From assembly GCA_003162255.1 (NCBI GenBank), contig PMMJ01000516.1:13859-25170 (forward strand): a stretch of 11,312 bases of DNA, given 5' to 3'. This DNA comes from Acidobacteriaceae bacterium. GTDB taxonomy: Bacteria > Acidobacteriota > Terriglobia > Terriglobales > Acidobacteriaceae. Every line of letters begins with the position of its first letter. Positions within the stretch are counted from its first letter, which is position 1. Below, in pieces: positions 1 through 5,100 of this stretch. The notes beneath the pieces are model-generated. The model did not search any database. It was not told the origin of the DNA and saw nothing but the letters and a program-made list of their open reading frames with translations. The translations under genes were made by a program, and so were the position numbers.

Positions 1-1169
1 CCGCCGAGTTGGCCGGTGACGTCGACCACTTCTCCGATGAAAAAAAGGCCGGGCACTCTCCGCGATTCCATTGTCTTGGCAGAAAGTTCGTCGGTATCGA
101 CGCCGCCCGCGGTCACTTCCGCTTTTCCGTAACCCTCGGTCCCTTCCGGCTTGACCTCCCACGTATGCAGTTGACGCTCTGCGTCGGCGAAGTTGCGATC
201 GGAGTTGCCCGCCAAGGGATAGGTTTCGAACCAGCGATCCGCAAAGCGGCGAGGGAGGACTTCTCGCAGCAACGATTTCCAACTCGACGGGTCGTGCTGG
301 CCACGCGCGCGCAATTCAGCGGCGAGGTCGCGGCCGGGCGCAAGGTCGAGATGAATCGACTCCTTGCCATCCCAGTAAGAAGAGATCTGCAGAATCGCAG
401 GCCCGCTGAGTCCATGATGAGTGAAAAGCATGTTTTCCCTAAACGAGAGGGACGTCTGTTTCGTCGGGCGAGTGGAAGCAATCACCTCGGTCGAGACTCC
501 CGCGAGATCGCACCAGCGCTTGCGATCCCGTTCGCTGAAGATGAGCGGGACCAGGGCGGCGCGTGTGGGCTCGATCTTCAGGCCAAATTGGTGGGCCAGA
601 TCGTAACCAAATGCGGTGGCGCCGATTTTCGCAATGGACAGACCTCCGGTCGCGACCACCAGGCGGGGCACATCGAAGCTGGCGTCCTCGGCTTGGACGG
701 TGAACTGGGCGTTCTCGAGTGCACTGTTCCTACGCACCTCGTGCCTGCGAACCTCGTTCGTGCGAACCTCGGTCACTTTCGTGTTGAGCCGGATTTCCAC
801 TCCGGCATCGCGGCATTCCTGCTCCAGCATCGCCGTGATGTCGCTCGCCGCTCGATCGCAGAACAACTGGCCGAGCTTTTTCTCGTGATATGAGATTCCG
901 TGTTTTTCGACGAGGCGCACAAAATCGGCCGGAGTGTAGCGCGCCAACGCCGACTTGGCGAAGTGCCGGTTGGCCGAAAGAAAATTTTCCGGACTGGTGT
1001 GAAGGTTGGTGAAATTGCAGCGGCCGCCGCCGGAGATCAGAATCTTCTTGCCGATTCGGTCCGCGCGTTCGACCACCAGGACGCGCCGGCCACGCTTGCC
1101 GGCTTCCATGGCACAGATCAGGCCGGCGGCGCCGGCTCCCAGAATGATGACGTCATATTTCCGATTCAC
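1..1169 (-). CDS. NAD(P)/FAD-dependent oxidoreductase, HI0933/BaiN (YhiN) family, C-terminus cut by window edge
   Basis: Reading from a GTG at 1169 gives 389 residues with no stop before the left edge. Seen: an N-terminal Rossmann FAD-binding motif GAGAAG at residues 11-16, the family signature GGGRCNFTN at 47-55, a second nucleotide-binding strand ending VVATGG near 165, and the C-terminal FAD-contact segment FFIGEVVDVTGQLGG reaching the edge. Members are usually about 390-420 residues, so only the last 20 or so are missing. The family is a soluble flavoprotein; BaiN is implicated in bile-acid dehydroxylation, but most members have no known substrate, so the reaction is left open. The next codons upstream allow only TTG at 1187 before an in-frame TGA. 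GTG 1169 is preferred because the protein then starts a few residues before the first beta strand. It lies 75 bp after the cytochrome gene on the same strand, so co-transcription is possible. It carries an unusual internal 15-nt triplication. Confidence 0.92.
   Translation of the reverse strand, partial: MNRKYDVIILGAGAAGLICAMEAGKRGRRVLVVERADRIGKKILISGGGRCNFTNLHTSPENFLSANRHFAKSALARYTPADFVRLVEKHGISYHEKKLGQLFCDRAASDITAMLEQECRDAGVEIRLNTKVTEVRTNEVRRHEVRRNSALENAQFTVQAEDASFDVPRLVVATGGLSIAKIGATAFGYDLAHQFGLKIEPTRAALVPLIFSERDRKRWCDLAGVSTEVIASTRPTKQTSLSFRENMLFTHHGLSGPAILQISSYWDGKESIHLDLAPGRDLAAELRARGQHDPSSWKSLLREVLPRRFADRWFETYPLAGNSDRNFADAERQLHTWEVKPEGTEGYGKAEVTAGGVDTDELSAKTMESRRVPGLFFIGEVVDVTGQLG
726..770 (-). 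repeat. Three tandem 15-nt units inside the flavoprotein gene
   Basis: Plus-strand units are GTTCCTACGCACCTC (726-740), GTGCCTGCGAACCTC (741-755) and GTTCGTGCGAACCTC (756-770), differing from each other at two or three positions. In the protein they read EVRTN, EVRRH and EVRRN (residues 134-148). The frame is kept on both sides, so the gene tolerates them. They lie in the variable insert domain between the FAD-binding halves. Confidence 0.85.
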
Positions 1170-1170
1170 G

Positions 1171-1207
1171 CAGCCCTGTTCTCGCAATCATGAGCTTAGC
1201 AGGGCTG
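1171..1207 (-). promoter_or_regulatory. Inverted repeat next to the flavoprotein start codon
   Basis: CAGCCCTG (1171-1178) and CAGGGCTG (1200-1207) are perfect 8-bp complements around a 21-nt loop. On the minus-strand mRNA the second arm ends one base before the GTG start at 1169 and contains the only purine-rich stretch (CAGGG) that could act as ribosome binding site. Pairing would hide it. A translational-control role is inference; the hairpin could be chance in GC-rich DNA. Confidence 0.3.
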
Positions 1208-1244
1208 GCAATCCGCAGGTGCCATAAAACCGCTGCCATCGGGA

Positions 1245-1754
1245 TCAACGCAAAACCGGTTTCACCGGTTGTAAGTTCCCCGAGTGTGCAGTCGCCGGTT
1301 GCAACTTCAACGACTCTAAGAACGTGACAATCTGCCAGCGCTCTTGCTCCGGCAGCTTCGACCAAACCGGCATACCTCGGCGGACAACTCCGTTGGTCAG
1401 AATCCAGAACAGCGTCCCCGGCGTTGCCTGCTGCACTTCTTCCCGCAGCAAACTCGGCCCATACTTCGCCCCTTCCGCGTTTCTTCCGTGGCACTGGACA
1501 CAGTGTTGTTCAAAGAGCTTCCCTCCCGCAGCCACCGCCTGAGCATCGCCTGCGAAAGGATTTCTTTTCTCTCTCGCCTTTTCGGGGGCTTCTGCAAGCG
1601 CGGCGTAGGTTGACTTTCTGTTTTTAGATGCGGCGTCTTCCTTCTGCGCCACGGCCCAAGCGGCTCCGAAGACGCTGATCCCGACTAAGATCGCGACAAT
1701 CGTCGCCCAACCGATGCGTCCGGCTGGACGAAATAAAGCGAAGCGTGCTTTCAT
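1245..1754 (-). CDS. Membrane-anchored monohaem class I cytochrome c
   Basis: A 169-residue protein with one haem-attachment motif CVQCH (C85, C88, H89) and a downstream GMPVW segment giving the likely sixth ligand Met128, followed by the typical terminal helix (PEQERWQIVTFLESL). An N-terminal hydrophobic helix (about residues 13-36, WATIVAILVGISVFGAAWAV) is a signal anchor or signal peptide with no obvious cleavage, placing the haem domain in the periplasm. ATG 1754 is chosen over ATG 1772 because GGGAGG lies 6 nt upstream and because ATG 1754 overlaps the stop of the preceding barrel gene as ATGA, a usual translational-coupling arrangement. Its role should be single-electron transfer; the partner is unknown, but the coupled outer-membrane protein is the first candidate. 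Confidence 0.9.
   Translation of the reverse strand: MKARFALFRPAGRIGWATIVAILVGISVFGAAWAVAQKEDAASKNRKSTYAALAEAPEKAREKRNPFAGDAQAVAAGGKLFEQHCVQCHGRNAEGAKYGPSLLREEVQQATPGTLFWILTNGVVRRGMPVWSKLPEQERWQIVTFLESLKLQPATAHSGNLQPVKPVLR
1254..1270 (-). terminator. Small hairpin at the end of the cytochrome gene
   Basis: AACCGGT (1254-1260) and ACCGGTT (1264-1270) form a 7-bp stem with a 3-nt loop, overlapping the last codons. On the minus strand it is followed by TTTTG. The T run is short, so it is at best a weak terminator between the cytochrome and flavoprotein genes. Confidence 0.25.
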
Positions 1755-2671
1755 GGCCGGCCTCCCAACCACCGCTCAACGAGTTCGCCAAAGCCGGAGA
1801 ACTCATGCGAAAGCCCCCAGCGCAGCAGCAGTCGATGGCTGTTGTCGTTCAGACCGAAGCCGGTCGAAAGACGAACGGTCCAGTCGGAGGGAAGATTCCA
1901 CGCGACCACGGGCGCGACATAGTGAGACGTGCCGTGCAGCCCCGCACTCTGTGTGTCGCCCAAACCTCCGTACATTTCCACTCCGGCAATGAAGTTCTCT
2001 GGACAGAAATTGCAGCGGTTGGGTAAAGCCTTCAGCGCGAGCGGGCGGCTTGCACCTGCGGCATACGCAAACTCCCAGGGCTCGCTCGGCAACAGGTTCT
2101 TGGTAACAATGGGATTCACGGCGACGTTCCAGCCTTTGAAGGTGCTCGAGAGCAAGAGTTTCAATTCCAGTTCGTGGTCGTGCTCTTTCCGCAATACCGC
2201 GTTCGGCGGAGCGTAGTCGGACTCTACGTCATGACCTTCGACCTCTTTCAGAATCTTATCGGCACCGCTGGTGTTCTCGTACTCGACATAGAGCACCGGA
2301 TTGACAACATGCTCGCGCTGCAGCAGGCGAAACCGGTTTTCCCATCGAAACCCGGTAAAAATCGTGCTGTCGTTGAAGGTCGTCTGTCCGGCCAAATAGA
2401 CCTCCGTCGTCCACCATGCGGTAACGCCGAACTCGAATTCTGTCCAGAAGGCGTCGAAGTCGTTGCCGCCGCGCTGGGTGCCGAAAGTGGAAAAATATTC
2501 CACCTCCAGACTGCCGGGCTCTTCAAGGTAATGGTCGTAGGTCACGATGTAAGGACTCTCCTGCGCCCGGATTGGAGACGACAGGCAAAAAAGCAGAGAG
2601 AAAATCAGGACCGGGAAAATGAGACCGGGAAATTTACGCCGGACAAGCTCAGGACAAACACGTGCGACCAT
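1751..2671 (-). CDS. Outer-membrane beta-barrel protein, family not recognised
   Basis: A 306-residue protein. ATG 2671 is chosen because AGGAGAG lies just upstream and a good signal peptide follows directly: charged start, hydrophobic core GLIFPVLIFSLLFCL, cleavage after PIRA. The mature part alternates polar and aromatic/hydrophobic residues in many short strands (for example LEVEYFSTFG, WTEFEFGVTAWWTTEVYLAG, HELELKLLLSST, HRLLLRWGLSHEF), as expected for a 10-14-stranded barrel. A CNFC pair (C220, C223) lies in a predicted loop; it lacks the His needed for haem, so it is a disulphide or metal pair if anything. The gene overlaps the cytochrome start by 4 nt and is divergent from a Fur-family regulator. 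This suggests a metal- or redox-linked pair, but no substrate can be named. A porin-like role or a MetA-type barrel are alternatives. Confidence 0.8.
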   Translation of the reverse strand: MVARVCPELVRRKFPGLIFPVLIFSLLFCLSSPIRAQESPYIVTYDHYLEEPGSLEVEYFSTFGTQRGGNDFDAFWTEFEFGVTAWWTTEVYLAGQTTFNDSTIFTGFRWENRFRLLQREHVVNPVLYVEYENTSGADKILKEVEGHDVESDYAPPNAVLRKEHDHELELKLLLSSTFKGWNVAVNPIVTKNLLPSEPWEFAYAAGASRPLALKALPNRCNFCPENFIAGVEMYGGLGDTQSAGLHGTSHYVAPVVAWNLPSDWTVRLSTGFGLNDNSHRLLLRWGLSHEFSGFGELVERWLGGRP

Positions 2672-2699
2672 TGACTCTCCTATTCTGGATAGTTTCTTA

Positions 2700-2716
2700 T
2701 TGCGACCGAGTCGCAA
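2700..2716. promoter_or_regulatory. 17-bp dyad operator in the divergent barrel/fur intergenic region
   Basis: TTGCGACCGAGTCGCAA has perfect 7-bp arms (TTGCGAC/GTCGCAA) around CGA. Size and symmetry fit a Fur-superfamily box, although the sequence is not the classical iron Fur box. It covers the -35 element of the regulator promoter and lies 28 bp before the barrel gene start on the other strand, so one bound dimer could act on both genes. Binding by the adjacent regulator is inferred from position. Confidence 0.6.
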
Positions 2717-2729
2717 CACGCGCTATAAT
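2700..2729 (+). promoter_or_regulatory. Promoter of the Fur-family gene
   Basis: TTGCGA (2700-2705, 4 of 6 to consensus) and a perfect TATAAT (2724-2729) are separated by 18 bp. Transcription would start near 2736, leaving a leader of roughly 90 nt before the ATG at 2828. The -35 box is inside the dyad operator, as expected for autoregulation. Confidence 0.6.
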
Positions 2730-2780
2730 CTCAGCCTAAAGCGCGCCTTCATGCAGTGTCAATGGGCGTCCGAAGATTTC

Positions 2781-2810
2781 GTCGCATGTTCTCTGCGATC
2801 AGTTGCGACT
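2781..2810. promoter_or_regulatory. Additional TGCGA/TCGCA half-sites in the fur leader
   Basis: TCGCA (2782-2786) and TGCGA (2794-2798) form an inverted pair with a 7-nt spacer, and TTGCGACT recurs at 2803-2810. These match the arms of the dyad at 2700-2716. Another TGCGAC is at 2663-2668, just inside the barrel gene. The clustering suggests more than one bound dimer. Confidence 0.4.
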
Positions 2811-2827
2811 CAAACAGGAGACTACGA

Positions 2828-3274
2828 ATGCCGCTACCACAAACCCAGATTCCAGGCCGTTTGCAGATGCAACTCGCGGAACGTGGAATCCGCATGACCG
2901 GACCGCGCCGCGCGATTCTAAGCGTGATTGAGACTGCGACCAAACATCTGGATGCCAGCCAGATCCTGCGCAAGGCGCGGACGGTGGACGAATCGGTAGA
3001 TCGCAGCACCGTCTACCGGACGCTGGGCCTGCTCAAGCGGCAAGGACTGATCGATGAGCTCGACCTGATGCATCTGAACGGCGAAGGCCACTACTACGAA
3101 CGCAAGCTGGGCCGCGACCACATTCACATGGCGTGTCTAAGGTGTGGAAAGATCAGCGAGTTTGTCAGCAGAACTTTCGAGTCGTTGAAAAACCAGTTAG
3201 AGCGGGATTGCCACTTTCATATCCTCGTGGCGCGGCTCGAAGTGGGTGGATACTGCTCCGCTTGCCGCCGCTAA
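2828..3274 (+). CDS. Fur-family (Fur/PerR/Zur) metal-responsive repressor
   Basis: A 148-residue protein of normal family length. Seen: winged-helix part with MTGPRRAIL (23-31) and the recognition helix RSTVYRTLGLL (59-69); dimerisation part with HYYERKLGRDHIH (88-100) supplying His ligands; and two Cys pairs, CLRC (C103, C106) and CSAC (C143, C146), the usual structural zinc site. ATG 2828 is chosen because AGGAG lies 7 nt upstream (2816-2820); a longer reading from GTG 2756 adds 24 residues with no ribosome binding site. Which metal it senses cannot be decided from sequence alone. It is divergent from the barrel/cytochrome pair, which are its likeliest local targets. Confidence 0.93.
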   Translation: MPLPQTQIPGRLQMQLAERGIRMTGPRRAILSVIETATKHLDASQILRKARTVDESVDRSTVYRTLGLLKRQGLIDELDLMHLNGEGHYYERKLGRDHIHMACLRCGKISEFVSRTFESLKNQLERDCHFHILVARLEVGGYCSACRR

Positions 3275-3334
3275 CGTTTCGCGCGCCCTTTCTGATCGAT
3301 CCTCAGCTTCGGATTTGTTGGGTCGCGAATTCCC

Positions 3335-3374
3335 AAAAAAAGAGGTGGCGCGGACTCTCTACTGCCGCGCCACC
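3335..3374 (-). terminator. Intrinsic terminator for leftward transcription
   Basis: GGTGGCGCGG (3344-3353) and CCGCGCCACC (3365-3374) form a perfect 10-bp GC-rich stem with an 11-nt loop. On the minus strand it is followed by TCTTTTTTT (3343-3335). It would stop transcripts coming from the universal stress gene, 354 nt away, and protect the end of fur. There is no T tract on the plus-strand side, so it does not look bidirectional. Confidence 0.75.
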
Positions 3375-3581
3375 AGAGGAGCAAAACGACCCGGGTTGGG
3401 GAAGCCGCGTAGCTCCTTCACATCTCCTCATGTTCTATTCGAGAGAATGTACATTGGCGCCATTTGGATGTCTGTGCAAAATTGCACACTCATCAAATAA
3501 ATCGGGATCAGGCGACAGGAAATGCGTCCGAAATCAGGAGCTAAAGCATTTCTCGTAATCGTGCAGAGTGCGCACCCTCAG
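3375..3581. other. Non-coding stretch between terminator and MITE-like element
   Basis: No open frame here has convincing codon use or a ribosome binding site. The only structure is an operator-like inverted repeat, TGTGCAA-AA-TTGCACA, at 3473-3488 (perfect 7-bp arms), with no gene positioned to be controlled by it. Confidence 0.5.
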
Positions 3582-3717
3582 CGGCTAAACAGAGTGCTGA
3601 AAAACTACATTCTCTGTGTCCTGCCCCTAAATGGGCATCTGAATTCAAAGAACTTACGGCATCGCTAAAGCGATGCCCTCATACGAAGCTCGAGTTTTTC
3701 AGCAATCTGTAAAGCCG
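3582..3717. mobile_element. MITE/REP-like element with 25-bp inverted ends
   Basis: The left end (3582-3606) and the reverse complement of the right end (3693-3717) match at 22 of 25 positions; the innermost 18 (ACAGAGTGCTGAAAAACT versus ACAGATTGCTGAAAAACT) differ at one. Inside are two perfect hairpins: TGCCC/GGGCA (3622-3637) and GGCATCGC-TAAA-GCGATGCC (3658-3677). There is no coding capacity. The right end stops 10 bp from the stop codon of the stress-protein gene. Length, long ends and lack of genes fit a non-autonomous element or a folded intergenic repeat. No clear target-site duplication is visible. Confidence 0.6.
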
Positions 3718-3727
3718 GACACCGGCG

Positions 3728-4135
3728 TCATCGCTCGAATTCTTTCCCGCAACGTAGCGTCAACACCGGGCAGCAAGCCGCACACGCGACCTTGTAGGCA
3801 TGAGGCGAGCCATGAGGGTGCACAAAGGAGTGCGACGAGCGCAGGCCCAGGATAATCAGGCCAACCCGTCCTTGGTCGGCAAGATCAAGGATGGTTTGGT
3901 CGATGGGACCGAGTTGAGTTCGAAATGTCCAGTTGTGCGGCAACTCTCCCGGCAGAAGCTTTCGAAATCGCGCCTCAAAGTCGCGCTCCTGTTCGTCCGT
4001 CTTCATATCTTCCCGGCGTTCCACGACGTGCACGATGGTCAGCCGGGCCTCGTGCTGTCTCGCCAAAGACGCGGCGTACGCTGCCGCATGCGCGGATTCA
4101 GGCGACAGGTCCACTGGACATAGCATGTGCCGCAC
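3728..4135 (-). CDS. Universal stress protein (UspA domain)
   Basis: A 135-residue single-domain protein with the Usp fold pattern: first strand MLCPVDLSPES with the conserved Asp9, helix HAAAYAASLARQHEA, second strand LTIVHVVE, and the terminal LIILGLRSSHSF...GSPHAYKVACAACCPVLTLR block. The nucleotide loop is altered: the usual G-2X-G-9X-G(S/T) reads here as G97-LR-S100-8X-G109-S110, so ATP binding may be weak or lost. The start is GTG 4135 or ATG 4126; neither has a good ribosome binding site, and a GCCGC/GCGGC hairpin brackets the GTG. It is a single gene, reading towards the terminator at 3335-3374, with no operon partner. Confidence 0.88.
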   Translation of the reverse strand: MRHMLCPVDLSPESAHAAAYAASLARQHEARLTIVHVVERREDMKTDEQERDFEARFRKLLPGELPHNWTFRTQLGPIDQTILDLADQGRVGLIILGLRSSHSFVHPHGSPHAYKVACAACCPVLTLRCGKEFER

Positions 4136-4307
4136 TTTTGCGGCAGCCTTGTTTTGACCCTTTACTTACTCTTCCCGTGTCGGATAAATAAGACACGCGG
4201 TTTTGCAAAAGCCGAATCTCCGCGTCCCTTGCCAAGTATTTCGTGAGATCGCGTAGCCGACTATGTCGCCCGGCGTGCAGGAAATCCGCTACTTGCACCC
4301 CGGGCTG
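4136..4307. other. Leader/intergenic region of the stress-protein gene
   Basis: No gene is supported. Visible elements are a hairpin CGTGTC (4176-4181) / GACACG (4192-4197) with a 10-nt loop, and a perfect 10-bp palindrome TTTTGCAAAA (4201-4210) upstream of the stress-protein start, which could be an operator. No convincing -35/-10 pair is seen on the minus strand. Confidence 0.35.
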
Positions 4308-4940
4308 TTAAGGTCTTTGCACTGGTACAAATACAAAGTTCATGACATCAACAAACCACATCATGATGCGCAACATCTCCCGCAGATATGCGCCAACCGT
4401 TTCATCCCTATGCATTGCCTTTGCATTGCCTTGCGCACCGACGGTAAAGCGGTTACCCTCGCCGAGCATCCTGTTCCATACGGTTTTCCGATTGACGTGG
4501 CTAAAATCACTGTACAAGCGATAAATTTCACGCAGGTGATCTCTCGGCTCCGGCACTGCTGCTGCATCGAGAGCGTTCCGAATATCGCAATTCCGTATCT
4601 CCTTATCCGACTCCCAGAATTGAACCTCTTTGGGGAAGTTTAGAAAATACTACATAAGTGAGATGGTCTTGTATCCACGTCTCAGCAAAACCAGAGCCTG
4701 ATTCTCATAACCTCGTAGGGCGCTCTCGGCCATCCGGAGGGAGTCCAGAGTATCGCAAGCAAGGTCTCGCTGAACCCACTCTCTGTCATCGGCAGGCGTA
4801 AGTTCACCGAGTTCGAATAGTAGATGAAGGCAGATGTCACATCTCCCCCCGCAGTACCACGAATTCTGACTCAAATCGAAGATACCTTTGACCCGACGTG
4901 CGGCACTCCATTGCACCAAGAATTCAGCTTGACAGCGCAA
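4308..4940 (-). pseudogene. Unrecognised gene interrupted by one in-frame TAG
   Basis: Reading leftwards from about 4940, one frame runs 96 codons to a TAG at 4652-4650, then continues without another stop to 4308. The two halves join smoothly: ...LLRRGYKTISLM-stop-YFLNFPKEVQFWESD... continuing into a helical, charged segment EPRDHLREIYRLYSDFSH and an aromatic C-terminus. Both halves have protein-like composition and helix periodicity, and the frame is kept, so a single nonsense change (for example from CAG, GAG, AAG or TGG) is simpler than two genes. The helical Y..YSDFSH pattern recalls DUF5677-like proteins, but I cannot assign a family. The start is unclear: only TTG 4940 precedes an upstream in-frame stop, and there is no ribosome binding site, so the N-terminus may also be lost. 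It overlaps the receptor promoter at 4929-4940. Suppression of TAG or a sequencing error are alternatives. Confidence 0.6.
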
Positions 4941-4959
4941 AGGGAAAAGGAGTCATATT
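4929..4959 (+). promoter_or_regulatory. Promoter of the TonB-dependent receptor gene
   Basis: A perfect -35 hexamer TTGACA (4929-4934) is followed after 19 bp by CATATT (4954-4959, 4 of 6 to consensus). Transcription would begin about 4966, within the adjoining palindrome, leaving a leader of about 135 nt with a CCGGG/CCCGG hairpin. Spacing is slightly long, so activity may be moderate. Confidence 0.45.
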
Positions 4960-4971
4960 AAAACGTTTTAA
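4958..4971. promoter_or_regulatory. Perfect 14-bp palindrome, LacI-family operator shape
   Basis: TTAAAACGTTTTAA is a perfect palindrome centred on CG, the hallmark of LacI/GalR-family operators (AAACGTTT core). It overlaps the predicted -10 region and start of transcription of the receptor gene, a repressing position. No LacI-family gene is in the window, so the regulator would be elsewhere. Confidence 0.55.
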
Positions 4972-5100
4972 ATGGCGGTTTTACGTAATCCAGGAAAAGA
5001 GCCAAGTCCCGTCCGGGGAACCCGGCTGCGGGGTCTGGGGGAGAACCGGCGAAGTGCAACAAAGTACCGCATAAGATTCATTAAGGTGGAGGAGACCTCG

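Noticed and set aside
9..893. Plus-strand open frame of 294 codons opposite the flavoprotein
   Set aside because: The minus strand carries clear FAD-binding and family motifs in one continuous frame; this is its shadow.
4098..4298. Minus-strand frame of 66 codons upstream of the stress-protein gene
   Set aside because: It overlaps the stress-protein start in another frame, has no ribosome binding site and resembles no known small protein.
4263..4643. Plus-strand open frame of 126 codons opposite the TAG-interrupted gene
   Set aside because: No ribosome binding site, atypical Cys/His-rich composition, and the minus strand reads as one helical protein.
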